NCBI GenBank assembly: GCA_000442125.1
Contig: KE546975.1
Coordinates: 930,001 to 994,000 of the forward strand
Source: Opeltia flavorubescens
Lineage: Eukaryota > Ascomycota > Lecanoromycetes > Teloschistales > Teloschistaceae
Direction: 5' to 3'
DNA: 64,000 nt
Shown: piece by piece, positions 53,027-64,000 of the stretch
Layout: every line of letters starts with the position of its first letter
Numbering within the stretch: the stretch's first letter is position 1
The notes under the pieces: model-generated
What the model saw: the letters and a program-made list of their open reading frames with translations, nothing else
Told to the model about the DNA's origin: nothing
Databases searched by the model: none
Translations under genes and position numbers: made by a program

Positions 53027-55100
53027 CTATTTTATGTTTTGTAAGGGCGCTAAAGGAGGACGGGTTACACTGTCGGGCGTTTCGGAAGAGGCTGCTGGAT
53101 CGCTTGAAATGTCCTTCCGCCCTTTTTTTGATACTTTCCTGCTGGGGGATGATTGGGGCTCTCCAGAGTACTCGAAAGTATTCTTCATGACTGAACTCAA
53201 ACTCGCCCTCTTTCTCTTCGTGTCCTTACCGGACGCACTGCGATCCCCCCTTTCGTTCTCCGTACTTTTCTCGTACAGCTCGGTGGATCGAGTCGGACAT
53301 TTCCCCTCGCCTGTTAATCTTGACGAATCGAGTTCACTACTCTTGCCTTCTTTCCTACCTTTGATCTCTGTAGCGGGTGTCCCTCTGATCTTTGGATTAG
53401 CTTTTTCCTTGTCTCCAGTATGTGATTCAGAGAAGCGCGACTTCATGCTGATGTCAGATCGTGCACGTGCTGATGATGGCGGAGCTTCACGATTAGTTAC
53501 AGACACTGCCCGAGCCTGACTGTGAAGCGACCGTGCTCTAAGTTCTGGGCCGTCCGAGGTCTTCAGTGTTATCGGTGGACTATTTGTTCTACTGCTAATT
53601 CTTGTCGATGGAGGTGCTTGAGTTCCGCTCGGCTTGGCTGGACTGTATGCAGCCATGAGTTCCTCAAATTGGCTGTCTTGCTGCATGACTTGTCTTTCAT
53701 GTAGGATCTGAGTACCGTGTAAGGAGGTGTCTCTACTACTTTGGGGTGTATTTGAATACGAGCAGTCTGGCATGGAGTCATCTGAAATGCTGATGTGAGT
53801 GGGTAATCTCCTTGGCGTTTGGTGTTTATGTCCCTCAACGAAGCGATCTTGCATGAGGGGAATGGTCGCCCAATTTGCGTGGTCCATCATGGTGCTTCGA
53901 TGCGCGGCAGATGGCCCGTTAGCCTGCGAGAGGAGCTTCGGAGGGATCATAGCGACTACGGCGTCACTATCCAACTCTTTGAAAATGTGACGACGGCGTG
54001 GCGAGTGTGCGTGCGCGTCGGGATCAACAGCACCTCTAAGGCATGGTGAAGAGGGTGCATACAGCGGTTGCGCCGCTTGGTGCCACATCCCAGCATTCGG
54101 CCAGGCAATTCCAGCGTCCTCCAGAACAGCTAGTATTCGATCAGTATAAGTCATACCAATCTAGTACGATTGCCAGGTCTTACCAAGCGGTGCATGCTGG
54201 AAGGAAAATGATACGACATTCTTGACCCTTCGAAATGCTGTCGGTTGTCCTTTGCTACAGGTAAAGCCTTCCGTAATTACGACTCGGACTCGACCAAGAT
54301 CCTCTCCAGCGCTCCACCAATTGTTCATGAGCATCTCTTGATGGAATGGCGGAAACCGCAGGCATTCTTGGTTGCCAATTTTGTCGAATTCTGCACGTAT
54401 ATTAGCAAAATTCGTACGGCACTTGAGGATCATCTTCGAGGACAGACTTGAGCAGGTATCTATTCATGTTTAAACATGTCAGCATTTGCGATGCCCACTT
54501 AATTGGGATGTGCCGCACCGATGACCTGAGGCCAGGGACCAAGGTTGTTCAAGAGAAGACCGCTGCAAATCCTCCGTCAGCCGCTGCTTGTTCCAGTCTG
54601 TTTTGAGACACCAAAGGGAGCGGGCACCATACCCGGCACAAACGCCATCCAGGAAGACTCGGGCTTCGAAAAGAACACAATCCTCAGGCGACGTCAATGC
54701 CTGAGTCGCGCGGCTGACTTCCGGCTCATGCCAGGCATGCAGTGATACTCGGAACGGGCAGCCATGGGGGAGGTTGGGAGCGAAGCATGTGACAATGGGC
54801 AGTTGGCGTTGGTTGACTGGATTGACGGCCAGATGTGGAGGAGCCGATGCTTGGTCATGCATTGACTCTACATTGAGAAGCAATGTCATTCAATTTCTTC
54901 AAGACCTAAAGGTATAGAAAACTTACCAGCGTCATAAGTGACATGACAAGTCGTCTTAAATTCTCGAAGTGGCACTCGAGACTGTTCTGGAAACAAGAGG
55001 ACGTCCCAATTCAAGTATCTCATATTGCAGCGATTTTTCGATGTAGGTAAATGGAAGCCTACCGCTATACCAGCAGTTGGGTTGTGGAAGACAAATGAAG
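53027..55100 (-). CDS. Fungal-specific protein, conserved N-terminal domain and disordered tail, 5' end unresolved
   Basis: The exons I can support are 55100-54927, 54867 to about 54499, about 54459 to 54184, and 54129-53027. The first three encode a folded domain with FVFHNPTAGIAVGFHLPTSKNRC, WDVLLFP, VSLHAWHEPEVSR, VLFEARVFLDGVCAG, LRFPPFHQEMLMNNWW, GEDLGRVRVVITEGF and VSFSFQHAPLAVLEDAGIAWPNAGMW. The last motif is rebuilt exactly by the 54183/54130 junction. The pattern FPPFHQE...NAGE-x-x-GRIKVVI...FSFQHAPL occurs in many Pezizomycotina proteins of unknown function, from memory. The C-terminal 320 residues are Ser/Arg/Lys-rich and disordered, with GKDTKRKRASL as a likely nuclear signal. The middle intron (54498-54460, 39 nt) is the weakest. 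The exon with the start Met is not identified; an acceptor at 55101-55103 implies one upstream. Confidence 0.65.
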
Positions 55101-55103
55101 CTG

Positions 55104-55561
55104 TGAGCAAACAAGAAATATTGTTTTAAGTATGGATTTTGATCAGCAAAGTTGCTTTATTTTATTAGCATTGAAGCGAACAGCGACTGTTGTGGAAGGA
55201 CGGTTGCAAGCAGGCACGATGACAGAGTTTCAAAACTTGAATGTGAAGTCTGATAGTCACCCAGGAATAACACGAGAGAAGGTTGCACCTTCCATCATTC
55301 ATATGATCCTATACATGAGGAAAGTGGGAACCAAATTTGCAACTCAAAAATTCGAACACCGCCATTTCGCAAGAATGCCTTGATTTAATTATCTTATCAA
55401 GGTTTGAATGAATCGCACAGCCAATACGGTAGTGCTGCACGGAGAGACATCAACCACTTTTTCAATTATCCATATTTTGTCTGAGTACACTTTGATCTCT
55501 CGCACTTTGGACCAAAGACCAATCCTGAAACTTCCTGATGCTTTACTCACCTACTTTCCTT
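55104..55561. other. Probable 5' exon region of the preceding gene
   Basis: Must contain the missing first exon of the leftward fungal-specific gene unless that lies beyond the small gene. I could not find a convincing ATG-donor pair. Confidence 0.35.
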
Positions 55562-55878
55562 CTACTGTGAGAAAACACTGTCGTATCCACGGTCTGCCTC
55601 TAATCTATTGTTGACGTTCTGATTTTGCTGAATGTATTGCTCATTGATTTGGCTCACTGGTAGTGGGGCCATGGGCCCAGGAGTATCAGCCGGTAGAGCC
55701 CCCGGCAAGCCCTGGGGTACAGGCTGTCCGGGTGTTGGCGGTGGATGCATGTGTGCTGCGTGGGGACTGTTGCATGCAAAGCAAGGTCAGCAGTAATCCT
55801 CGACATATAATCGACAATGAATCGTTGGCGTTCGCTGTTGAGGTCATGCTTGACCGTACAAACATCGAATGCACTCAT
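55562..55878 (-). CDS. Probable small Pro/Gln/Asn-rich protein
   Basis: A frame starting MSAFDV at 55878 can be joined by a 107-nt GTACGG...CGCAG intron with a TGCTGAC branch site. It leads to HMHPPPTPGQPVPQGLPG...VSQINEQYIQQNQNVNNRLEADRGYDSVFSQ, ending at the TAG at 55562 and giving about 70 residues. Unspliced, the first frame stays open for 75 codons (HDLNSERQRFIVDYMSRI), which could also be real. Either reading is a short protein without a family I know; the NNRLEADRGYDSVFSQ end looks conserved in style. It could also be a 5' part of the downstream leftward gene. Low certainty on structure. Confidence 0.4.
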
Positions 55879-56226
55879 AGTGCTGCATGAGACACGATAG
55901 TTTCGGACAGTGAGAAATTACGTCTGGGAAATAAATGGAAATACAGTTCTAGCAGTCACGACAGATACTTGCACGCCAGAAGCCGACAGATACTCAATTA
56001 CTGACAACAGTGTCATGAGTAGTTACATTTGATATCAAGGATCTCGCAGCATCCTCGTGGTATCGTCCTGAGAAAGAAAAATGCAGCAACCAGGTCGACA
56101 GGCGCCAAAAGCCTCCAAAGATTTGTGAACTTTTGCAGCATCCCTCCATCGTCGTTGAAATTGAAGTGATCGAAAAAGGAATATCGGAACAAGGCGGCAT
56201 GAGAAGCAAACCGACCGTCACCGCAA
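55879..56226. other. Intergenic
   Basis: Between the small gene and the Nam8-like gene. I see nothing supported. Confidence 0.45.
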
Positions 56227-57751
56227 TCACGACGGCATTGCGGCGCCCTGCTACCGAGAGAGAAAGGGCTTACTTACTATGGGAACATTAGCTTCACCAG
56301 AGTAGACCAAACAGGATTTGGTACATACCTTGATGGGACCATAATTACCGTATGGGTGAGAAGGTGGCATACCCATCGAAGGATAGACGGGTGGAGGTGG
56401 TGCCGGACGGTATGGTGTTCCTGCCGGACCGGAATTGTTCTGGCTTCGACCCCAGCTTAAGCGGACACGAGAGTTGCCGATTGGATAGCCTTGCATCTGG
56501 TTGATTGCCATTTCCGCAGCATGGCGTTGAACAAATTGAACGAAACCACAGCCTTTCCCGGGAGGAATTTTAACATAGGTGATCTCACCAAAGCCTTGAA
56601 AGAACGACCGAAGTTCATCCTCCGTCACGTAGCCTGACAAGCCACCAACAAAGACGGTGGTATTGTTGGGGTCAGTGAACTGGTTCATGGGTTGAGGTTG
56701 GCTATAATAGCCTATCGGAGGGTTGCCCATGGCGTACATGCCACCCATTTGGCCCTGACCACCACCAGGCATTCCACCCATGCCTCCTGGCGCACCACCT
56801 CCAGTCTTATTCTTGGGAGTTGCCGTGGAAATGCGCATTGGACGATTGCCACAGTATACCCCTTGCATCTCGGACAGTGCACGCTGCTGATCTTGTTCGT
56901 CGGAGAATCGTACAAATCCATAGCCACGGGACATGCCGCTGATCGGGTCCGTCATTATCTTTGCAGATTTGCAAGAGGGGAAACGATTCTGGAACAGTGA
57001 CACCAAAACGTATTCGTTGACTTCAGGTCCAAGATCACCGACAAAAATGGAATGTTCCGGACCACGTTCATCACGACTAAAATTTTTGAGCTCAAGTTCC
57101 TCCAGAATTGAGCTGGATAGACACTCACCTTCGATCAGCAAGACCGCCTCCGGAAGCCCAGTTGAGCTTGAACGGACGGTTTGTGTTTGGGATGATCTGT
57201 CCGTTCAATTGCAATGCTTTTGAAGCAGCCGCTGGATTCGTGAAATCAATGAAGCAATAGCCCGCATTACTACTGTAATCAGTACGCATTGGTAGAAGCC
57301 TAGCAGACCTGGGCTGCGGGTTGCCTTACCCAGAAAATTTGTCGCGGATCATTTTGACATTCACCTGCTCACCCATATTGTACCAGACAGTCCGAACAAA
57401 GTTCTCATCAATCCATGGTTCAAGTTCTCCCATCCTTCAAAGAGGGTCAGCATGCGCACATGAGTAACTTTAAGGTCGTCAAGAGGGTGGAATGAAAAGC
57501 CCTGTCTCATAACAGGAATTTTGCAACCAAGAAAACACGTACCACAGCGTTGTCTTTTGATCAGCACCTTGAGGCTGGCCGCCTGCAGAGCCAGGATCGC
57601 CGCCGTTTCCGCCTTGAAACTGCCCTTGAGGATTATCAGGTAGCTGACCACCCATAGCAGTATCCTGCTGAGGAGGAGCACCAGCTCCTGCTGCGCCAGC
57701 ATCCTGTGAGCCGTATTGGCCTTGGAAAGAATCATAATTTTGGCTTGACAT
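56227..57751 (-). CDS. Nam8/TIA1-like RNA-binding protein with three RRMs
   Basis: Nuclear RNA-binding protein of the TIA1/Nam8 group. Yeast Nam8 is a U1 snRNP subunit that helps weak 5' splice sites; animal TIA1 does likewise. Exons are 57751-57543, 57434-57330, 57272-57129, 57076-56329 and 56250-56227, giving 409 residues. A Gln/Gly-rich N-terminus (1-65) leads into RRM1 (about 67-150: TTLWMGELEPWIDENFVRTVW...NAGYCFIDF). RRM2 is about 162-240 (HSIFVGDLGPEVNEYVL...SRGYGFVRF). After a Gly/Met linker comes RRM3 (about 280-352: TTVFVGGLSGYVTEDELRSFF...KGCGFVQF). The tail is Pro/Tyr-rich. The last exon is uncertain: an AG at 56266 would give an immediate stop, while the AG at 56251 adds QGAAMPS. 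Every other junction restores RRM sequence. Confidence 0.88.
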
Positions 57752-59632
57752 ATTGAGGAAAGTCTTGTGATTTGCCTAAAGATTTTTTATGCAAGCGTTT
57801 GCTGGCTGCCTCGAAGAAATTGTCGATAACTATAGACCAGATCTTGATCTGACCAGTTCAAGGTCAGTCATATTGCGGTTCAGAGGACTATTCCAATGGA
57901 GCTTACTGCAGCGTTTGCCCGGAAGTCGCGAATAACCAGAAGGATCAAGCGGAACTTAAATGCTGAAGAGCTGAACGGTAGTAAAGAGGTGGTGCGGTTG
58001 ATTTCGATGGTAGTGTAGAATTGCCAGCGCCCTCTAGATCAAAGCTTGATACGCAGACCCTGTGCAAGAATACCAACATCCAAAGCCGAAGAACACCGAC
58101 TGATATTTCGCGAATGGCACGGCCTTCGTTGAGAAACTGTACGCGGTCGAAGAAAGTGATCAAGGAGTGTCGGTGATGATTAGAAAGTGCGAGATTGCAG
58201 CGGCAGTCGAAAGATACTTATGCTGTGATGCACTGGAACGGTCACACTCGAAAACCTAGACTGAGGAGGGTTAGCATGGTCGACAAGCGAGTGAAGATAG
58301 TGTCTGGTGGAATTGATGAGCCTTGAGTGTATGGAGTCTGGTGAATTCGAAGCAATTGCTCAGCAAGCGCGATATTCAATATGCAATACTGGGTGGGTCC
58401 AATCTGTCGGGACAAGCAGTGAATGACGTTTGACTCTGGGGCTGGTCGAGCAGCTGCTGTCAATGGGCACCACCATTGATGTACGGCAAAACATCCCGCA
58501 CTTGACGAGGGCGGGCAATGCAGCATCAGAGGGATGAAGGAAGGGTTTAAGACTCACTGGACGACTAGCAGGGCTGGCGACGAAGGCAACAAAGCTGATG
58601 CAGTAAGTCAATGACCATAAATCAAGAACACCCGCAACGCAGAAGACACGCGAGAATCCACAGAAAAATGCTGCTTGAGGATGATCGGTCAAGGTGGGGG
58701 GTAGAAGGGAATGGGAAAAAGTTCTCTTTGAAGGTGGATGAGTGGGCACAGAAAGTGGAGGGACGGCTAGAGCCGACCGAAAAGGATTAGCCCGGTTCGT
58801 CAGAGATTCTGCCGCTACCCAAGCTAAGCACCAACCCAAGTTATCTTAACATTTACTCATTAAATGCATTACTTACCTTGCCCCACGGCTTATTTCATAC
58901 TGTATATTACTCTTCACCTGACCGAAGTATATATTGCTCATCTTGGAATGATTGTGAAATGGATGTTTGACAATCTACCGACGGGTCATGAGCATTCTTT
59001 ACGCTCGGTTTTCTGCCTCATGATTTGTATGGGTTAGGCTGTGACCAGATCATCAGCTTCCTCCCTGTACTCATTAGACAAACTTCGGAGTTTGTCAAAG
59101 AGGAGAATTATCAAACATATTCAAGCTTTCGTCCCTATTAATGCCAAGGAGGAAGGAAGCCTGATCGCCTTCATTCGTACCTAGAATCATCGATCGACGG
59201 ACCGATGGCCGCCAATGATGACTTGCATTACCGTCAGGTCACGGGATCATTAAGGCGTAATCTACTCAATGAGATGCTTGCTTCCTATGTAGGCCTTTAT
59301 GAGACCTCGACATACAGTGAAGCATAGAAGATGCTCTCGAAGTTCGAATGTTGACATTGTGACCGTATATTAATTCTTTCTCTTTTTATTCACACGGCTT
59401 CATCCCTGCAAGAGGCAGTCCTTTTCCCCATCATACGATGCAATGTCCCAACAGTGAACACTTCAGTATCTACATTAGAACGAGCTTCGTATACATAACC
59501 CCTGGTATCACTGAGAAGGTAAGTTAAGAAGAAAACCAACATGTCCACTCCAAATTCCAAATCATCCTTGGGCGCCATGCAGATCGAGCCAGAGTAAAAA
59601 GTACTATCTTCCCCGAATCGAATTTTTGCTTT
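57752..59632. other. Intergenic
   Basis: Promoter and leader of the Nam8-like gene, then the 3' flank of the Boi-like gene. A 159-codon leftward frame at 58360-58839 is Pro/Ser/Val-rich with no domain and competes with another frame. Not called. AT-rich patches lie at 58850-58960 and 59360-59400. Confidence 0.45.
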
Positions 59633-62600
59633 CTAGCTTACGTTGCGCCCTTCCTCGGCGTTCTCAGCACTTGTCGAAGGGTCGGCAGATGCGCCATGGC
59701 CTGGTTCGACGCTGAGGCTCGCTCCCCTCTTACGCTCTGCATCATCTTGTCTCCCGTCAAACTCAATTCCCTGAATGTTTAGGCCCGTCTCGTCGCTCTT
59801 TGGGCCAGCTTCAACATTCGTTACTTTCTCGTCAAGGTTCATCAGAGCGGGAGGTCGGTGTCTTAACATCCTGGCCTTGGCGAGACTGATGGTCTTTTGT
59901 TGATACGTGGTCGTTATAGGCTTTGTCTCATCCCGATCAATGGTAGCTTTCATCAACGCTGCCATCCAGAGGCGCCCTTGTGTGACATTCTCAACCGCGA
60001 AGTAGTGAACCGTAGGTTTGGTGAAGTTAACAGCACGCGAAAGCCCACTGCGTGGAGGCACCAATTTGAAGATAAAAACACTGTCGCTTCTGTCTTTTCC
60101 CGAGCTCGACTCAATCTGCGCGGCAGCCTCCTGCGAAGCGACGGTAGTGGTTTGCGTGTTTTGCGGCGATACCGGAGACGATTTGGCCCCAGTAACAGTT
60201 GCGTGAAACCCGGTTAGTATGTCATTATCTGCTGGCAAGACACGATGAGAAGAAATATCAATGAGGCCCTTTTCTTGAGTATCGTTCTCTGAATAGAAAT
60301 AAGATAGCCGACGTCCGCGGAGGATGAACAACCGTGACTTCCATGTTGTCATCAGATTGGATGACTTCTTTTTCATCCATCCACTGTAGTCGCAGCCAGA
60401 CATTTGTTCTTGTGGTGATTTCTGCTCGAGACCGCGTATGTAGGCGCTCGTCTCTTTCTTCCTCTTTTGCCGGGTCGTACCACTTGTCGGTGTCATACCT
60501 ACCGAGGCGCCCGCCGTTCCTTTCGATGATGCATCTGTACTCTCGCGCTCTATACCTTCCGAGGCTCTGGAAGGCGTAGTTGAGCCAGTCCTCGCCGGAG
60601 AGTCGATGCTTGGATCCTTCGTAAGGGATGGACTGGACACTGGCGGAGATATCGAGGCTTTCTCATTGCCTGTTACTGCGTCTGATATGGCTCTGAGTCC
60701 CATGCGAGGTTTGATACTTGTTTTGGGACTCGTCACCGAGGAGCCTGGGGATCCGGCTGAAGGGCTGTCACCAGCAGGTTTAGGGGACGAAGGTTTGGAA
60801 GAGGAAGTAAATATCTTCATCCGAGGCTTTTCATCGTATTCTAATTTGGTAACGACTGGGGAAGTCAGCGTGTTCAGCATCGGTGAAGTCTTCCCCATCT
60901 CGTTGGCGCTTGAGTTACGAAACCGACTTTTAGTAGAGTTACCAAGGTACATCCTAGAGGCTGGAGAAGTAATTGCTGCAACCGTATCGCGTATGGAATC
61001 AACGCTACCAAAGCGAGATTGGCGCTTGGATCCAACCTGACTCGCGCGTTGGTGATCTTCAAGGTGGCTGTTGTTTCGCGAATGACTGGCGCTGGCCACA
61101 TCGCGTTTCTTCAAAACGTTACGCATCTTCTTGCCTTCTGCCTCGCCTCCAGAAACGTAGCCCCTATCAAGGTCTCGGCTTGTGCTACCAGCATCTTTCG
61201 ACGTGGGGTCAAAGGAGTTGTAGTCGTTACTCATGCTGATGGCTGACGCAGGTCGGGCGGAAGCAGTTCGAACTGGTATACCCATTGTCCAGTTTCGGTC
61301 AAGTGAGGGTGTCTTCTTATGAGGGGAAGTAGCACTTCTGTTTGGAGTTGTTGGTGCGTTCCTCACCGGGGAAGGGTCTGATCCTGGAGTGGTAACAAGA
61401 TCAACGTTAGAATGCCGCCGAGAATGATGAAGGTCTCTGACAGACGCAGCTGACGGCCTTGCTGGGCTATCTGGACCATTCTTGCCGGAGAAAGAATGGT
61501 GCGACACACGGGAATCCCCACGTTGATGTCCATATGCCAGATGTGGTGACGTGGATCCACCGTTTCGGGACAGCTGACGCGCATGTGGTCGTGAAGCAGG
61601 CTGATCGGTTGGACTCGGTGTCATTGGCATAGGAGACGGGTTGGTGGCACTTCGGTTGATCGCTGGTTCGAAATCTCTCAACAAGCTTTCTGCGGTGAAC
61701 ACGGTCGGACCTAAATTGTTGGCGGTGGTCTTGTTGCGGATTTCGTCTTGGAGAGCCTTGATCTTATGCCAGGTGCGTAGCCTCCGCCCAACAACCCCAA
61801 GATCCAACGCAGGCATGAAAAGTGTTTCTTGGTTCATCTCGAGGAGGATCTCTCCAGTGATCTCTTGCTGTTTGAAGAAATCACAGTGTCTGCTCTCAAC
61901 CCCCAGACTGCGAAGACCTTCGGCGACTTGACTTGGCGACCAAACCATCACGTCGTTTCTGTTATAAAACTGGCGCTCCTCTTCATCTGTTTCGTTGCCA
62001 GCTATGTAGGACAGGCGGTGATCGATATGGCTGCTGTATTCACTACCAGAATCGTTCGTTCCTCGACGTTCTCCTGCCTGAAGACTTGAACCTGGAGTAT
62101 TCATGTCTGTGATGTGTTCGTCAATAACGCTAAGTGTTTCGTTCATTACCGGGCTTTCCTCGCCCTGGCCACGCTGGTTTGCAAAGGCCATGCTAATACT
62201 TCGCTGGTTGGGAATGGATGATGTAGCAGCAGGAGACGGCCCAGAACTTATCGAGTTAGGGATCCTTTGAGAAGATAGAGTGGTGTTGAGAGGTGGTGGG
62301 GTTGGGCTTCCAGCATTAGTGTCAACACTGCGGACATTCTGAAGACGTGTGCCCTGCCCAGGAACTGCTGCCACCTCTTTCAGCCCTGCCTGACCCACCA
62401 TATTTCCTAATTGCGCATTGACAACGGCTGCTCCGGCAGAGGCGTCTGGAGCGGAAAATGATGTGGCGAAGACATTAGTGGTCTTAGGAGTGGTAGTGGT
62501 ATACACTGTGTTGAAAGTGGTCAGTGATGAATTCACTTTGGACCCCAAGACTAAAGTCATCTCTCACCCTCGGGAAATAGACCGGTCTTGCCATTTTGTA

Positions 62601-62841
62601 AGTGCTTGCCCAGGTACCAGCCATCTCCAAAATCGTCGTCACGCTCAATTAACTCAATCCTTTCGCCCTTGGACAAGCTCAATTCGTCGGGACTACGTGC
62701 CTCGAAGTCATCTGGGAGCATGTGTTAGAGGTATACAGCCGAATCTCTGAGTTAAAGGCAAAATGTGTGCTTACGAATTACTTGCAGGATTTCACCAGGA
62801 AGTGCTCGCTTTGGCGATCCCCCAAATTGTCTGAAAGCCAT
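59633..62841 (-). CDS. Boi1/Boi2/Pob1-type SH3-SAM-PH polarity scaffold
   Basis: Cortical scaffold linking Cdc42/Rho signalling to exocytosis and polarised growth. Exons are 62841-62775, 62711-62568 and 62505-59633, giving 1027 residues. The SH3 domain (about 20-73) is rebuilt across both junctions: LQVIHDFEARSPDELSLSKGERIELIERDDDFGDGWYLGKHL, then GKTGLFPEVYT. SAM spans about 257-325 (VMVWSPSQVAEGLRSLGV...GRRLRTWHKIKALQDEI). A long Ser/Pro/Thr-rich linker follows, with many SP/TP sites. The PH domain covers about 772-922 (CDYSGWMKKKSSNLMTTWKSRLFILRGRRLSYFYSE, end LWMAALMKATIDRD), with an insertion of about 30 residues. Yeast Boi1/2 and S. pombe Pob1 share this order. The short first exon of 67 nt is easily missed by gene finders. 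Confidence 0.94.
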
Positions 62842-63420
62842 GGTATTCTATGCTCTCAATACCAATTGCGCGGTCTAGTGATGTGCATACTGGCACAGGC
62901 ATATGCTGACCAGATCGTATGAAGTGGGTATATGACTCGAATATGATGAGTTGTCTCATCCACCAAATGAAGACCGACCAATCCAAATTCAGGCGGCGCG
63001 GTATGACGGAGAGGGGCCAGGAATACAGTCAGTTCCGAGAGCTCTTTTTGTCTCAGAGGCAAGATATCCTCGTTATCGGAAGAACTTGATATACAAGAGA
63101 AGCAGAAAGCTAATGACTTGAAACAAAGACGTTTCGATGGGCTGTGAAGTGATCCTACGGAGCAGCACGTAGGCAAGGTAGAAGTGAGGCGGGGAGATCA
63201 TTACTAACCCCAATAGGCATAGCCTCAGCGGCAGATTGGTTCCCGGAATTGATATCATTTTTTGGTATCTTTTCTTGGCATCAACACGGCCTTAAATTCA
63301 CGTTCTGGATCACTTGTATGGTTTCTTAAGCTCAGTGAATTCACTACTATGACTGGATGTTTCTAACCCTCAGAGAAAAGGATCCTCGTGAGCAATGGAT
63401 GTCTCAAGAGATGACTCAGG
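62842..63420. other. Intergenic, divergent promoter region
   Basis: Between the leftward Boi-like gene and the rightward open frame at the window edge. Leftward short frames show no features. Confidence 0.45.
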
Positions 63421-64000
63421 ATGCTGGGCGGAATGAAGCGTACCAGAAATAAAGGTGGAACTTGGCTTGATGCCACCGCGAAGGAGTATGCTAACTCCAA
63501 TTCTACCTCGGCCAAATTTCTCGGGGGATTTCAAAAGTCCTGGATGACGGGCCAAAAGAACTACACTATCGGTGGACCACATACAGATCTGTCAAATCCC
63601 ATTACCGCACACCAAAATTTAACCAAACCTCAAGGGACACTACAGAGCCAACAAGGTCTGAGCCTAAGCACACCACCTCAGGGTGGTAATCTGCTCGACA
63701 CACATCAGCCACAAATGGATAGTCAATCTCCGCCAGATCAAAACGTGCTACCACCGAGATATCTAGGCTGTCAATATACGAGAGACCCTGCAGGCGCTGG
63801 CGTCAACATCGAATCCGTACTGCCCTCTCCAGCTCCCAGCGACGAGCAACGCCCAGAAAATTTCCAGCCCCTTGAAGTCGAGCTCGATAGCCAATCTCCC
63901 AATGTTCCTGCAACTTTCGCGCAAAATTTCTTGTCTGGTGATTTGGCTTGCAGAAATGGAGAGAGCGTAGATCTGGATCGGCATGATAGACAACAGAATA
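63421..64000 (+). CDS. Partial open frame at right edge, Gln/Pro/Ser-rich
   Basis: A frame from an ATG at 63421 (another in-frame ATG at 63433) is open for 193 codons to the window end. It begins MLGGMKRTRNKGGTWLDATAKEY and continues through polar, Gln/Pro/Asn-rich sequence without membrane segments. The 3' end lies outside the window and introns cannot be judged. I recognise no domain. Length without a stop and low-complexity bias fit a disordered part of a regulatory protein, but this is inference. Confidence 0.45.
   Translation, partial: MLGGMKRTRNKGGTWLDATAKEYANSNSTSAKFLGGFQKSWMTGQKNYTIGGPHTDLSNPITAHQNLTKPQGTLQSQQGLSLSTPPQGGNLLDTHQPQMDSQSPPDQNVLPPRYLGCQYTRDPAGAGVNIESVLPSPAPSDEQRPENFQPLEVELDSQSPNVPATFAQNFLSGDLACRNGESVDLDRHDRQQN

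Noticed and set aside
58360-58839. 159-codon leftward frame upstream of the Nam8-like gene
   Set aside because: No recognisable domain, and another frame overlaps it. It most likely lies in leader or promoter sequence.
1-64000. Transposons, retroelements or RIP-degraded repeats
   Set aside because: Looked for long terminal or inverted repeats, transposase or polymerase motifs and large AT-rich blocks. None was convincing, though old short inserts could escape reading by eye.

Overview
The window is nuclear DNA of a filamentous ascomycete (Pezizomycotina). The genes have short GT-AG introns of about 46-110 nt with CTRAY-like branch sites. They include NoxB, a SomA/Flo8 LisH regulator, a Boi-type SH3-SAM-PH scaffold, a TDG-type glycosylase, Dsk2, Bet3, Rrp7 and U5-40K, and serine/glycine-rich cell-surface proteins. 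Codon choice and protein similarity suggest Leotiomycetes, but that is inference. I found no rRNA, tRNA, CRISPR array, retroelement or DNA transposon.

Layout. 0.1-24 kb is rich in transport and cell-surface genes: an SV2-like MFS transporter (-), a Gly-rich GPI-type protein (+), a small PIR-repeat GPI-type protein (+), a monocarboxylate-type MFS transporter (+), a Ser/Gly-repeat secreted protein (-), an orphan protein (-), a TM9/EMP70 protein (+), a lipid-droplet hydrolase LDAH (-), a fungal polytopic membrane protein (+) and a second large Ser/Gly-repeat protein (-). 25-38 kb is mostly housekeeping and regulation: Rrp7 (-), a two-TM protein (-), U5-40K (-), Bet3 (+), SomA (+) and a dsRBD protein (+). 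38-51 kb holds an alpha-arrestin-like protein (-), TDG (+), a zinc-motif protein (+), NoxB (-) and a conserved small membrane protein (+). 51-64 kb holds Dsk2 (-), a fungal-specific disordered protein (-), a probable 70-residue protein (-), a Nam8/TIA1-like three-RRM protein (-), a Boi-type scaffold (-) and an open frame running off the right edge (+).

Most multi-exon models below were assembled by hand. Exon lengths sum to a multiple of three, and residues across junctions match the family where one is recognised. Several functions converge on hyphal growth and surface: SomA controls adhesion and development, NoxB and Boi act in polarised growth, Bet3 and TM9 in Golgi traffic, and four genes encode wall-type proteins. 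They are separate transcription units and I see no sign of a co-regulated cluster. No wholly new system stands out. The most noteworthy items are two micro-exons (14 nt and 9 nt), a TM9 last exon that encodes only the sorting signal, a PIR repeat kept by selection on protein rather than DNA, a VTVT motif shared by two repeat proteins, and a few unresolved small genes.
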